Notes: generated from the letters alone by a model not told the origin. Shown: positions 48,736-58,249, numbered from the stretch's first letter. The stretch: 64,000 bases of DNA from Hymenobacter sp. BRD67 (GCF_013256425.1 NZ_CP053904.1:3782001-3846000), one strand, 5' to 3'. Translations and numbers: made by a program.

Positions 48736-50064
48736 CTACTGCTTCACAGGTTGGCCTTTGCCATCAAATAGCAGCTGCATTCGTTGGCTGTTCTCTATGA
48801 AAATAGCTTTGTAACGGTCGGCTTGCCCATTAACAATTGAAACGGTTTCCAACCTGGCATTGGGATAGTTTTTGATGACGTAAGCGGTTACTGCCGCAAC
48901 GCCGGCGTTTTGGGCAACCGTAGCGGGCGTCAGTGGCACGCGCTTGTTGAAAGCTGCCACGTCGGGTGAGTTGACATTGGCCTTCGTTATGACTGATACT
49001 ATGCCATCCGAAGAAGAATTGCTTAAACCCAACGCTTTACGCTGTGCTGCATCCTTTATTACATCCATGCTTTGAATGTCGTCAGGATTTATTTTATTAA
49101 ATTCTGCTTGAGTTGTTAGCTTACCATCAAGGTAATACGTCACATTTTTAGTCATCGGCTTCTGGGCCGGCACCGGGGTAGGCGCTACCTGGGCCCGCGC
49201 CCCGGTGTAGCCGAGCGCCAGCGCCATTATGAGGGGCGCGGCCAGCAGGTAGCGGCCCAGCTGGCGGGTAGTAGAAGCAGGTTGATTCAGCATGGTAATG
49301 CGGTTTTTGAGGGTGAGAAAGGAAAAGTGAAAAGCAAGCGCCGGGGCCGGTACGCCGCCCGCCTGCTGGCGCAGCAGGCAGTACTGGTAGGCGCGCCGGT
49401 CGAGGCCGGTTTGCAGGGCGGCACGGTCGGCCAGGTATTCGAGGTTGTCGAGCACAGCGCGGCGCATCAGCCAGGCGGCCGGGTTGGGCCAGGCCAGGGC
49501 AGTAAAAAGCTGCGTCAGCAGTACGTCGGCTGTATGCCACTGGCGCACATGGGCTTGCTCGTGGTGCAGAGCTGCGGGCAAGCCGGCCGCATCGGCCAGC
49601 GCTGCCTCGCTCAGGTAAATGGTGCTGCCGAAAGAAAACGGGCCCGCCGCGCCAGCCAGTATCCGTACGGGCTGGCCCACTACCCTACCTGGCCGGCTGC
49701 GTGTGGCTACCAGCGCCAGGCTCAGCAGCTGCCCCAGCAGCCGCAGCAAAAGCAGGCCTGCCCCAGCTAAATATGCATAAAATACTATGTTAAGCCAGCC
49801 AATGCCAGCGCTTCCTGGCAGGCTGCTTGCCACCACTGTAGCGTCAGGGCTAATGGGCCAGGCCAGCGGCTGCGCGGCTTCGGCCGGCAGCAGCGCGGGC
49901 ATCGGCAAAGCCGGGTAAGCAGCTGCAAACAGGAGCGCCAGCAGCAGATAGGCGCGGTTCAGCCCAAAAAAGGTGAGCCGGCGCAGCAGCCCGTAATAGG
50001 CTACCGCAAACAGCGCCAGCACCACGTTGGCTTTCAGCAGGTAAAGCATCAGATTAGCCATCAC
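48736..50064 (-). CDS. BlaR1-like M56 metallopeptidase sensor
   Basis: 442 residues. Four N-terminal membrane helices (for example LLKANVVLALFAVAYYGLL, YLLLALLFAAAYPAL) surround an M56 zinc-protease domain with HEQAH in ALHHEQAHVRQWHTADVL. After the last helix (LLAAPLIMALALGYTGARA) a ~130-residue periplasmic part contains VTYYLDGKLTTQAEFNKI and IQSMDVIKDAAQRKALG, resembling a TonB-receptor plug strand rather than a penicillin-binding domain. In BlaR1 systems such sensors cleave or release the BlaI repressor, which is encoded immediately upstream (one-base overlap at TAGTG). ATG 50061 is an equal start choice. Confidence 0.88.
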   Translation of the reverse strand: MMANLMLYLLKANVVLALFAVAYYGLLRRLTFFGLNRAYLLLALLFAAAYPALPMPALLPAEAAQPLAWPISPDATVVASSLPGSAGIGWLNIVFYAYLAGAGLLLLRLLGQLLSLALVATRSRPGRVVGQPVRILAGAAGPFSFGSTIYLSEAALADAAGLPAALHHEQAHVRQWHTADVLLTQLFTALAWPNPAAWLMRRAVLDNLEYLADRAALQTGLDRRAYQYCLLRQQAGGVPAPALAFHFSFLTLKNRITMLNQPASTTRQLGRYLLAAPLIMALALGYTGARAQVAPTPVPAQKPMTKNVTYYLDGKLTTQAEFNKINPDDIQSMDVIKDAAQRKALGLSNSSSDGIVSVITKANVNSPDVAAFNKRVPLTPATVAQNAGVAAVTAYVIKNYPNARLETVSIVNGQADRYKAIFIENSQRMQLLFDGKGQPVKQ

Positions 50065-50429
50065 TACTCGGGCTTTTGCTGTTCGATGAGGCGGATAATC
50101 TCGTGCAAATCGGCGGCGCTGACTTTCTCTTCCTTAGCAAAAAAGGAAACCAGCTCCTTGTATGAGTCGCGGAAGTGCTCGCGTACCAGCGCGCCCAGCG
50201 AGCGGCGCTGGTAGTCATCAGCACTTACCAGCGCTGAGTAGCGAAAAGAATTCCCGAGCTTTTCGGCGCTTACATATAGCTTGCGCTCCAGGTTGCGTAG
50301 CGTAGAAGCCAGGGTGGTGTAGGGGGGGCGTGGTGCGGGCAGCTGCTCCAGCACTTCTTTTACAAAGGCCGGGCCGGTGTGCCAGAGCGCCCGCATTGCG
50401 TCTTCTTCGGGTTGGGTAAGGCGTTCCAT
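50064..50429 (-). CDS. BlaI/MecI-family repressor
   Basis: 121 residues: a winged helix (LTQPEEDAMRALWHTGPAFVKEVL, YTTLASTLRNLERKLYV) and a C-terminal dimerisation helix region (FRDSYKELVSFFAKEE). It controls its own operon with the M56 sensor, a membrane-stress or antibiotic-type response. Two operator palindromes stand just upstream. No beta-lactamase gene is adjacent, so the target may be elsewhere. Confidence 0.93.
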   Translation of the reverse strand: MERLTQPEEDAMRALWHTGPAFVKEVLEQLPAPRPPYTTLASTLRNLERKLYVSAEKLGNSFRYSALVSADDYQRRSLGALVREHFRDSYKELVSFFAKEEKVSAADLHEIIRLIEQQKPE

Positions 50430-50437
50430 AAGCTTTA

Positions 50438-50472
50438 TTACGAATTTTTCGTAATACTACGAATTATTCGTA
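50438..50472. promoter_or_regulatory. Tandem BlaI operators
   Basis: TTACGAA-N3-TTCGTAA (50438-50454) and TACGAA-N3-TTCGTA (50458-50472) are two palindromes with centres 19 bases apart, nine bases upstream of the blaI-like start. The same half-site twice on one face of the helix suggests cooperative binding. Confidence 0.82.
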
Positions 50473-50514
50473 AAAGGCAACTGTTTTTCCGGGCTATTTT
50501 TAGCAGCTGCGCAT

Positions 50515-50550
50515 AAAAAAGCCCTCACAGGCAGCTGTAAGGGCTTTTTT
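50515..50550. terminator. Bidirectional terminator of the MFS gene
   Basis: AAAAAAGCCCT / AGGGCTTTTTT with a 14-base loop, between the leftward MFS stop (50566) and the blaI promoter region. Confidence 0.88.
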
Positions 50551-50565
50551 ATAGAAAAAATAATT

Positions 50566-51814
50566 TCAATGACCGCTGCCCTCGGGAGTAGCCGGGGCGG
50601 CGATGGCCGGCGGCAGCCGCCGCAGGGGCCCGGCTGCCACCAGCAGCGCCACCACCGACAGCCCCGCTCCTACCAGAAACGGCATCCCCGGAAAATAGAG
50701 CGGCGCCCGGGGCCGCGTAAACCAGGCAAACAAGCTGGTCATAAACAGCGGCCCCACTACGCCGGTGGCGCTAACGAGCGAGGTGAGCGCGCCTTGCAGC
50801 TCGCCCTGCTCATTGGGCGGCACCTGCCCCGAAATGCTGCCCTGCAAAGCCGGCCCTGCCAGTCCGCCCAGGCAGTAGATGCACGTGATAGCAAACATCA
50901 TCCAGCCCTGGGAGGCGAACGAATATAGTAAAAATCCTATTATATAGAAGGTAAGACCGATGACAATTGCCCGCGCCGGGCCCAGCCGGGGCATCAGCAC
51001 CCGTACCAGGCCGCCCTGCACAATAAGGGCTCCCAGACCGACCGCGCCGAGCGAGTAGCCGATGAGCCGCTCATTCCAATGAAACTTGAGGATGGTGTAA
51101 AAAGTCCAGACCGACTGCGTGGCCGAGCCGGCCAGATACAGTAGCACCAGCGCTACCACCAGGCCTATTATTTTGGGATATTTGCCCAGGCGTATCAGCG
51201 AAGCTACCGCGTTGGCCCGCGCCCACTCAAAAGGCCGGCGGCGCTCCAGGGGCAGCGACTCGGGCACCAGAAACAAGCCGTAGAGGAAGTTGCACAAGCT
51301 CAGCACGGCTGCCACTACAAAGGGCACCCGAGGCCCGAAATGCGCAAACAGCCCGCCTAGCACCGGCCCGATAATAAAGCCCAACCCAAACGCCGCGCCC
51401 ACCAGCCCAAAGTTCTGGGCACGCTTTTCGGGGTGCTCACGTCGGCAATGTAGGCGGTGGCCGTCGTAAAGCTGGCCCCGGTGATGCCGGCAATGGTGCG
51501 CCCCACAAACAGCCAGCCGATGCTCGGGGCCAGCGCCAGAAATATATAGTCGCAGCCCAGGCCCAGCAGCGAAGCCAGTAGCACCGGCCGCCGCCCAAAG
51601 CGGTCAGACAGTCCGCCAATCACCGGCGCAAAGGCAAACTGCGCCGCTGCGTAGGCAAATGACAGCCAGCGTACTGGGAGGCGCGGCTCACGCCTTCGCC
51701 CGTGAGCTGCTCAATGAGCGTGGGCAGCACCGGAATGATGACGCCCAGCCCGATTACATCGATGAGAATGGTAACGAAGATGAAAGCCAGGGCGGCGGGG
51801 CGTTTGGGCGACAT
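50566..51814 (-). CDS. TetA-type MFS efflux transporter, twice frameshifted
   Basis: Three consecutive frames together encode one 12-helix carrier of ~416 residues. They are MSPKRPAALAFIFVTILIDV to ASQYAG (frame 1); GGLSDRFGRRPVLLASLLGLGCDY, the MFS loop 2-3 motif, to AYIADVSTP (frame 2); and AAFGLGFIIGPVLGG to the C-terminus (frame 3). The joins need one base near 51666-51672 and one in the G4 run at 51430-51433. The family pumps tetracycline-like or other drugs against protons; the real substrate is unknown. Confidence 0.88.
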
Positions 51815-51871
51815 ATACTGCGTAAGTAAGGAGAAAGCAGAAATGAGAAACGGCCGGGTAGGTCGGCCGCC

Positions 51872-52294
51872 TCACGCCCGCAGGTTGGGCGCCAGCAGCC
51901 AGTCGATGGCCAGCTGCTCATCCACGAAGCGGTCGGCCACGAAGGGCTTACCGGTGAAGTAAGTGGGAGGCGGAAACGCCGCGTCGGCTGCCGTATCGCG
52001 CAGGTACAGCGGGGCCAGCAGGTACGCCAGGCGGGTATGGCCGCCCAGGCGCAGCTCCAACTGCGGCAGCAGCGTGCTCACCATCCACTGCGCGCCAATC
52101 TGGTGGGTGTTGAGGCGGCGGCGCACGTCGAGCAGCCAGCGGCGGTGGCGGCCCGAGGCCGCCGCGTCGAGCAGGGCCTCGTAGCCGCGCGTCATCTCGG
52201 CCAACTCGATGGGACGCAGCCAGCGCGCCACCAGCACATCGAGGTCGGCCCGGTAGCTGATAGCCAGAAAATCGTCGAGGTGAGTAAGGTCCAT
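51872..52294 (-). CDS. Orphan STAS-like/hypothetical protein, paralog B
   Basis: 140 residues starting at ATG 52294 (MDLTHLDDFLAISYRADLDV). Homologous to the 48.3-48.7 kb protein along its whole length (see that entry for shared blocks), but more divergent at the C-terminus. No known domain is recognised with certainty. Like its paralog it is preceded by a strong hairpin plus T-run ending directly at the start codon. Confidence 0.72.
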   Translation of the reverse strand: MDLTHLDDFLAISYRADLDVLVARWLRPIELAEMTRGYEALLDAAASGRHRRWLLDVRRRLNTHQIGAQWMVSTLLPQLELRLGGHTRLAYLLAPLYLRDTAADAAFPPPTYFTGKPFVADRFVDEQLAIDWLLAPNLRA

Positions 52295-52336
52295 AAAAGC
52301 AACGGGGCGGGCAAAGATACCCGCCCGCCCCGTTGC
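52295..52336 (-). promoter_or_regulatory. Hairpin plus T4 directly before the paralog B start
   Basis: A perfect 14-bp stem (52299-52312 with 52323-52336) with a 10-base loop and then TTTT lies immediately before ATG 52294 on the minus strand. A -7-like TATCTTTG (52312-52319, minus) is in the loop. No gene ends just upstream, so this is a leader structure or operator rather than an ordinary terminator. Confidence 0.6.
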
Positions 52337-52505
52337 GGCTAAGCGGTGCCATATCCCGGTACCGGGCGAAAAAGTACGTGGCCGGCCCGCGCGGACGCTG
52401 GTTTCTGACGGCACGAACAATGATTTAGTAAGCAACCTGCTAAAAAATTTAAACCTGATTGTCAGGTAGTCCAGCCTAAATCCGGGTCTTTTACCCAGCG
52501 GCTGC

Positions 52506-52535
52506 TTGCGGGCACACATTTTTTAGCTACCTTTG
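52506..52535 (+). promoter_or_regulatory. Consensus Bacteroidota promoter of the tRNA gene
   Basis: TTG (52506-52508), exactly 19 bases, then TACCTTTG (52528-52535): a textbook TTG-N19-TAnnTTTG promoter, 13 bases before the tRNA. Confidence 0.9.
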
Positions 52536-52548
52536 CACTCCCAAACAA

Positions 52549-52621
<73 letters not shown>

Positions 52622-52624
52622 CTA

Positions 52625-52662
52625 AAAAGGCCGTTTTCTTCCCGAAAACGGCCTTTTCTTTT
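52625..52662. terminator. Bidirectional terminator between tRNA-fMet and lepB
   Basis: AAAAGGCCGTTTTC (52625-52638) pairs with GAAAACGGCCTTTT (52644-52657), followed by CTTTT; it serves the rightward tRNA and the leftward lepB. Confidence 0.9.
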
Positions 52663-52683
52663 GTCCAGCATGTTGGGGTAGTG

Positions 52684-53838
52684 CTAGCTCACGGGGCGTA
52701 GCAGCCGGCTCCAGCGCACGCGGTGCCAGAAGTCAGCGTGGGGGTCGAGTGAGAGCCACACAAACACGGCTTTGCCCACCACATGGTCTTCGGGCACAAA
52801 GCCCCAGAAGCGCGAATCTTCGGAGTTGTGGCGGTTGTCGCCCATCATCCAGTAATAGTTCTGCTTGATGGTATAGCGGGTGAGCGGCCGGCCATTTTGC
52901 TGAATCATGCCATCCTTCCAGCTAATACCCTGGTTGTGCTCGTACTGGCTCACTATTTTATAGTAAATAGCGGCGTTGGCGGGCGTCAGGGCAATAGTCT
53001 GGCCTTTTTTCGGCACCGGCAGCGGGCCATAGTCGTCGAGCTGCCACTTGCGCGGCACCGCGCTCCTGGCGCCCGACACGTCGAAATCGGCCACATCGGG
53101 GAAAAGTTCGGCCGTAGGTGTTACTACGGTCAGCGACTGCACGTAGGGCTGCTTTTTAAAGTACGCGGCCACGCTGGCCGGGCAGCTGATGAAGTAGCCC
53201 AGCTGGCCGGTTTCGGGGTTGGTGCCCATCGCCGGAATGCCGTCGGGCTGAGTGTAGTCTACTACGCCCTCGTCGTGGAGGGCCTGGCGCACTTCGTCGT
53301 TGGGCTGGGGCACGGCCAGGAAATAGGTGGTTTGAGGCTGGCCGGCAATGGGTTCGGGGCGACCATTGACAAACACCTGGCCCTGGCGAATGGCTAGGGT
53401 GTCGCCGGCAATGGCCACGCAGCGCTTGATAAGAAAGGTGCGCAGGTCGGCCGGGCGCTGCTGCTCGTGCGGCACATGAAACACGACTACGTCGTTGCGC
53501 TGCACCGAGCTAAAGCCTGGGAAACGGTAGGTGGGCAGCTGAATCAGGTCGGAGTAGCTTTTCAGGCCCAGCAGCGGCAGCGTCTGGTGCGTGAGCGGCA
53601 CTTGCAGGGGCGTTTGGGGCGTCTGGGGGCCATAATGCAATTTGCTCACAAACAGGTAGTCGCCCACAAGCAGCGAGTGCTCCATGCTCTCGGATGGGAT
53701 GACGTAGGCCTCGACGGCCGACCAGCGCAGCAGCGTAGCTGCCACCACGGCAAACAGTAGCGAGTTGAGCCACTCGCGAGCTTGGCTGGGGGCAGGGGCA
53801 GGCGCGGCACCAGGCCGCCGGCGCGAAAAGAAAGCCAT
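52684..53838 (-). CDS. lepB: Signal peptidase I
   Basis: 384 residues, the long Bacteroidota form. One N-terminal membrane helix (LNSLLFAVVAATLLRW), the catalytic Ser in IPSESMEHSLLVGDYLFVSK (box B), the catalytic Lys in FLIKRCVAIAGDTL (box D region) and the closing box MMGDNRHNSEDSRFWG are intact. A ~130-residue insert between the Lys and the last box is characteristic of the phylum. It removes signal peptides from exported proteins. Confidence 0.95.
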   Translation of the reverse strand: MAFFSRRRPGAAPAPAPSQAREWLNSLLFAVVAATLLRWSAVEAYVIPSESMEHSLLVGDYLFVSKLHYGPQTPQTPLQVPLTHQTLPLLGLKSYSDLIQLPTYRFPGFSSVQRNDVVVFHVPHEQQRPADLRTFLIKRCVAIAGDTLAIRQGQVFVNGRPEPIAGQPQTTYFLAVPQPNDEVRQALHDEGVVDYTQPDGIPAMGTNPETGQLGYFISCPASVAAYFKKQPYVQSLTVVTPTAELFPDVADFDVSGARSAVPRKWQLDDYGPLPVPKKGQTIALTPANAAIYYKIVSQYEHNQGISWKDGMIQQNGRPLTRYTIKQNYYWMMGDNRHNSEDSRFWGFVPEDHVVGKAVFVWLSLDPHADFWHRVRWSRLLRPVS

Positions 53839-53863
53839 AGGGTGAAGAAGAGAAGGTGGTGAA

Positions 53864-53901
53864 AAAGAGAAGGGCTTCGCCAGGAAAACCTGACGAAGCC
53901 C
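53864..53901 (-). terminator. Terminator of the cheB gene
   Basis: A stem of 13 bases with one mismatch (53872-53884 with 53889-53901), an AAAA loop and a T-rich tail on the minus strand. Confidence 0.7.
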
Positions 53902-53929
53902 AACGCAAAAGCAGCTGTTTTTCTTATCC

Positions 53930-54967
53930 TTAGCCCTGTCCCGTTTCGTCGGTGCCCGATACGGGCGGCTCTACGCGCTCGGTGCCGTTGAGCATAAACT
54001 CACGCAGGCGGTTGATGTGGCGCTTCATTTCCTCTACGCGCTCGGCCTGCTGTATGCTCAGGTAGCTATCGCCGTGGCCAGCTATGCTGGCGAGCAGGTT
54101 TTTGCGCTCTTCCATCATGCGCAGGGCTACCCACATTGTCTCTTCCAGGGCGTGCTGTGAGCTTTCAGCCAGGGCATCGGCCGTAAACGCGTGGCCCGTG
54201 TGGCAGCGGTAGCGCAGCACACTGCCCTGCCGCAATTCCCAAAGCGACCCGCCGCAATCGGGGCAGGTAAGGGGCACCTGGTGCCCCAGCTGCGTTACTT
54301 GTTCAGTAGTTCCCACAACGCGCTCGGCAATAGCCGCTTCTAGTTTTAAATCGGGAGGAATGACAGTAGCCATGGTGGCGGAAGAGGGGCTGCCAGAGGA
54401 GCTGACTAAGTTAGTCAGCAGCGCGCCCATCGCGTCGAGGGGCACCACATAGTCTACTGCCACATTGCGCAGGGCACTCTCGGGCATGCTCGAAAACTCA
54501 GCATCGGCCGGGTCTTGCACCACGGCCGTGCCCCCGCAGCGCTTAATAAAGTCGAGGCCCGCCGTGCCGTCGTGCAGCATGCCGGTGAGCACCACGCCGA
54601 TAGTATGCGAGTCGAACTCGACGGCCGCCGAGCGAAACAGGGCGTCGGCGGCGGGGCGGTAGCTGTTTTCGCGCGGGCCTTTGGTTACCAGCAAGTGGTC
54701 GTTTTTAACCAGCAGGTGGCGGTCGGGCGGGGCCAGGTAAAGGTGGCCAGCTTCGAGCGCCGCGCCATTGACCGCCAGGTGGCAATGCAAGGCAGTGTGC
54801 TTCGACAGCCGGTTTACCAGCACCTCGGCAGTGGAGTCGGGTGCCAGGTGCTGCACCACGAGCACGGCAGCGGGCAGGGTAGCAGGCAGCTGGGCTACCA
54901 GCTGCGTAAGCGCGGGCATGCCGCCGGCCGAGGTTCCAATAACGATGAGATAGAGGGGGCTAGCCAC
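53930..54967 (-). CDS. cheB: Stand-alone CheB-type methylesterase
   Basis: 345 residues starting at GTG 54967. The catalytic Ser is in IGTSAGGMPAL, the His in VVQHLAPDS and the Asp in TGMLHDGTAGLDF; there is no receiver domain, unlike classical CheB. The extra C-terminal part (~residue 215 on) has a zinc-ribbon-like CPDCGG...YRCHTGHAF and a helical end. Family role: demethylates receptor glutamates. No chemoreceptor, CheA or flagellar gene is in the window, so it probably serves an alternative signalling pathway with the divergent CheB-CheR protein. Confidence 0.92.
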   Translation of the reverse strand: MASPLYLIVIGTSAGGMPALTQLVAQLPATLPAAVLVVQHLAPDSTAEVLVNRLSKHTALHCHLAVNGAALEAGHLYLAPPDRHLLVKNDHLLVTKGPRENSYRPAADALFRSAAVEFDSHTIGVVLTGMLHDGTAGLDFIKRCGGTAVVQDPADAEFSSMPESALRNVAVDYVVPLDAMGALLTNLVSSSGSPSSATMATVIPPDLKLEAAIAERVVGTTEQVTQLGHQVPLTCPDCGGSLWELRQGSVLRYRCHTGHAFTADALAESSQHALEETMWVALRMMEERKNLLASIAGHGDSYLSIQQAERVEEMKRHINRLREFMLNGTERVEPPVSGTDETGQG

Positions 54968-55189
54968 AGTAATAAAGTAAAAAGCAGAAAACAGCGCGAA
55001 ACGCCGGTCCTTCCGGCAGGCCCAAAATAGAGTTTGTACGGTAGCAGCTCCAAATTGGATAACGCAGCCCCGGCCTTATCTTGCCTTATCTTGGTTGGCT
55101 ATTGTTGGATTTTTTGGCGCTACGCCCGGTTTGCGGTGTCGTTACTCACCTACCTTCGCTAGCTGCGTTATACCAAGCACTTACCCGCT

Positions 55190-58100
55190 ATGATGTCTGA
55201 TGCTGAGCAGGAAGATGCTCCTGACTTGGAAACTCCTGGGGTGCCGTTGCCAGCGGCCGGGGTCACTACGCCCGCCCCTAAAAGTGTGGCCCGGCTGCGC
55301 GACAGCCTGGGCAGTCCCACCGATAAGTTTGCCGTAGTGGCGCTGTGCGGCTCGGCGGGCGCGCTCGAAGCCTACGAGCGGTTCTTTGCGCACCTGCCGG
55401 CCCAGACCGGGCTGGTCTTTGTGGTGGTGCTGCACCGCCTGCCCGACCCCGACCTGGAGCAGGGCATGTCCCTCGTGCAGGTTATTCAGCGCTTTACCCC
55501 CCTGCCCGTGGCCGAGGCGCAGGATGGCCAGCGCGTGCGCCCCAACCACGTTTACCTCATTCCGGCCAACTACGACTTGAGCCTGCTGCACGGCTGTCTC
55601 TACCTGCTCAAGCCCACGCAGCCGGCGGGCCGCCGCCTACCCATCGACTTCTTTCTGCAAACGCTGGCCAAAGACATGGGCGAGCGGGCGGTATGCATTA
55701 TTTTCTCGGGGCTGGGCAGCGATGGCACCATCGGGCTGAAGCTCATCATGGAAAGCTTCGGCATGGTGATGGTGCAGGCCCCCGAAACGGCGGCCTTCGA
55801 CGCGATGCCGCTGGCCGCCATGGCCACCGAGTTTATCGATTTTGTGCTGGCTCCCGAGCTCATGCCCACCCAGCTGCTCGACTACCTCGAGCGCCCGCTC
55901 GAAGTGCGGGCGCTGCGCGCCTCCGATGCGGCAACGGATGCGCAGCCGAGCCACGCGCTTCAGAAAATCTTTTTGCTCATCCGCAACCAAACGGGGCACG
56001 ACTTCAGCTTTTATAAGCGCAACACCGTGTTTCGGCGCATCGAGCGGCGCATGAACTCGCACCAAATCCGGGAGTTTACGCACTACGTGCGCTTTCTGCA
56101 GGAAAACCCCCGGGAGGTCGAGCAGCTGTTTCACGAGCTGCTGATTGGCGTTACCAAGTTTTTTCGCGATGCCGAGGCGTTTGCCAGCCTCAAGGAGCAC
56201 CTGCGGCCCATTCTGGCCGCCAAAGAGCCCGATAGCACCATTCGGGTGTGGGCGCCCGGCTGCTCGACCGGCGAAGAGGCTTACTCGCTGGCCATGACGC
56301 TCTTCGAGTGCCTCGATGAGCTGCAACCCAGCCGCCACCTGCGGGTGCAGATATTTGCCACCGACATCTCGCCCGATGGCGTGGCCTTCGCCCGCGCCGG
56401 CCAGTACAGCCCCAACATTGAGGGCGACGTGAGCCCCGAGCGCCTGGAGCGGTTTTTCCAGCACGTAGATGGCCATTACCAGATTCGGAAGGAAGTGCGC
56501 GACGTAGTGGTGTTTGCCCTGCACAACCTCAACAAGGACGCGCCTTTTATGAAGCTCGACCTGCTGGTGTGCCGCAACTTGCTCATCTACCTCAATGCCG
56601 AGCTGCAGCGCAACCTGCTGCCCGTTTTTCACTATTCGCTGCACCCTGGCGGCCTGCTTTTTCTAGGGACCAGCGAAAACATTACCGGCTTTCACGACCT
56701 GTTTCAGCCGCTTGATGTGAAGTGGAAGATTTCGCGCCGCAGCAGCCAGCCCGTTGCCCTGCCGCACCTTCTTAGGTTTCCTTTTTCCCAGGCGCAGCAT
56801 ACTGCCGTACCTCCCACTACGACCCACATGTCGTCTTCTACTCCTAACTACCGCCAGAACAACACCTTTGCCGCGCTGGTCCAGAAAACCCTGCTGCAAA
56901 CCTACGCCCCGCCCGCCGTGATTATCGAGCCCAAGGGCGAAATACTGTACGTAAACGGGCGCACCGGCAAATACCTCGAGCCCGCCCCCGGCCTGAGCGG
57001 GATGAACATCTTTGAGATGGCGCGCGAGGAGCTGAGCTTTGAGATAAGCGGGGCCGTGCACCGTGCCCTGCAAAGCCGCCAGGACGTGGTAGTGGACAAT
57101 GTGCCCGTGCGTACCGAGGCCGGCCAGCAGCTGCTGCGCCTGAGCGTAAGCCACCTCGGCGGCGCCGAAATACTCACCGGCCTGCTGCTGGTGGTGTTTG
57201 AAGACCAGCCTACCCCGCGCCGGGTGCGGCTGGCCAAGCGCAACCCGCAGCAAGACAGCCAGCACCGCGATGCCGTGGTGTCTGCCCTCGACAAAGAGCT
57301 GCAATACACCAAGCACCGCCTCCAAACTACCGTGGAGGAAATGGAGAGCAGCCTCGAAGAGCTCAAAAGCACCAACGAGGAGCTGCAGAGCGCCAATGAG
57401 GAGCTGCAAAGCACCAACGAGGAGGCCATGACCAACAAGGAGGAGCTGCAAAGCCTTAACGAGGAGCTGATGACCCTCAATATGCAGTACCTGGCCAAAA
57501 CCGAGGAGCTGAGCCAGGCCGCCAACGACATGAAAAACCTGCTCGATGCCACCGAAATCGCGATTATCTTCCTCGATAATGATTTACGGATAAAGCGGTT
57601 TACGCCCCCTGTGGCCCGCATCGTGAGCCTGCTGCCCACGGATGTCGGCCGGCCCATGGCGCATTTTACCTCCAGCCTGCGCTACGAGCACCTGCTGCGC
57701 GACGTGCAGCGCGTGCTCGACCGTCTCACCAGCCTCGAAATAAATATTCAGACAACTAAGGGCCAGTGGTTTACGATGCGTATTCTGCCCTACTGCTCAC
57801 TCGACAACTACATCGACGGGGCCGTTATTACCTTCACCGACATTACTACCCTCAAAGACCTGGAACTGCGCTCGCAGGAAACGGCTCACCTTAGTGCCAG
57901 CGTGATGGCCGCCGTGCGCGAGCCCCAGCTAGCCCTCAATGCCAACCTGGTGGTACTGAGCGCCAACCAGCCCTTTGCCGATACCTTTGGCGAGCCGCTG
58001 GCCCGTATAGTCGGGCAGCCGCTGGCGCAGCTGGACGGGGCCTGGCAGCTGCCCGAGCTGCACGAGCAGCTGCTGCTGCTGCTCGACCCGGCCGGGCCCA

Positions 58101-58249
58101 TCTCCGAATTCAGCGGCCTGACCCTGGAGGCCAGCTTTACGGGCCTGGGCCGGTGCCAGGTGGTGCTCTACGGCTGCCGGCTGCTGCACGAGGGCCAGCC
58201 CACGGGCCAGCTGCTGCTGGGTGTGCGGTCGCTGGAACGCCTGCCCTAG
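55190..58249 (+). CDS. CheB-CheR-PAS fusion protein
   Basis: 1019 residues. CheB-like domain ~45-230 (Ser in LCGSAGALEA, His in VLHRLPDP, Asp in SGLGSDGTIGL). CheR methyltransferase ~245-510 (KRNTVFRRIERRM, SAM site APGCSTGEEAYSLAM, CRNLLIYL). Then a PAS domain (~560-670), a NEELQSANEELQSTNEE coiled coil (~705-760) and two further PAS-like regions to the end. There is no kinase domain; the next gene supplies one. Such fusions modify or sense unknown receptors. The start is ATG 55190 or 55193. It is divergent from cheB across 222 bases that hold no clear gene. Confidence 0.93.
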   Translation: MMSDAEQEDAPDLETPGVPLPAAGVTTPAPKSVARLRDSLGSPTDKFAVVALCGSAGALEAYERFFAHLPAQTGLVFVVVLHRLPDPDLEQGMSLVQVIQRFTPLPVAEAQDGQRVRPNHVYLIPANYDLSLLHGCLYLLKPTQPAGRRLPIDFFLQTLAKDMGERAVCIIFSGLGSDGTIGLKLIMESFGMVMVQAPETAAFDAMPLAAMATEFIDFVLAPELMPTQLLDYLERPLEVRALRASDAATDAQPSHALQKIFLLIRNQTGHDFSFYKRNTVFRRIERRMNSHQIREFTHYVRFLQENPREVEQLFHELLIGVTKFFRDAEAFASLKEHLRPILAAKEPDSTIRVWAPGCSTGEEAYSLAMTLFECLDELQPSRHLRVQIFATDISPDGVAFARAGQYSPNIEGDVSPERLERFFQHVDGHYQIRKEVRDVVVFALHNLNKDAPFMKLDLLVCRNLLIYLNAELQRNLLPVFHYSLHPGGLLFLGTSENITGFHDLFQPLDVKWKISRRSSQPVALPHLLRFPFSQAQHTAVPPTTTHMSSSTPNYRQNNTFAALVQKTLLQTYAPPAVIIEPKGEILYVNGRTGKYLEPAPGLSGMNIFEMAREELSFEISGAVHRALQSRQDVVVDNVPVRTEAGQQLLRLSVSHLGGAEILTGLLLVVFEDQPTPRRVRLAKRNPQQDSQHRDAVVSALDKELQYTKHRLQTTVEEMESSLEELKSTNEELQSANEELQSTNEEAMTNKEELQSLNEELMTLNMQYLAKTEELSQAANDMKNLLDATEIAIIFLDNDLRIKRFTPPVARIVSLLPTDVGRPMAHFTSSLRYEHLLRDVQRVLDRLTSLEINIQTTKGQWFTMRILPYCSLDNYIDGAVITFTDITTLKDLELRSQETAHLSASVMAAVREPQLALNANLVVLSANQPFADTFGEPLARIVGQPLAQLDGAWQLPELHEQLLLLLDPAGPISEFSGLTLEASFTGLGRCQVVLYGCRLLHEGQPTGQLLLGVRSLERLP

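Noticed and set aside
51357..51814. Two extra small MFS-fragment genes
   Set aside because: They are the N-terminal parts of one transporter broken by two single-base indels, not independent genes.
55060..55100. Short direct repeats (CCTTATCTTG twice) between cheB and the CheB-CheR gene
   Set aside because: Only two short copies, with no palindrome or promoter motif; not distinguishable from chance.
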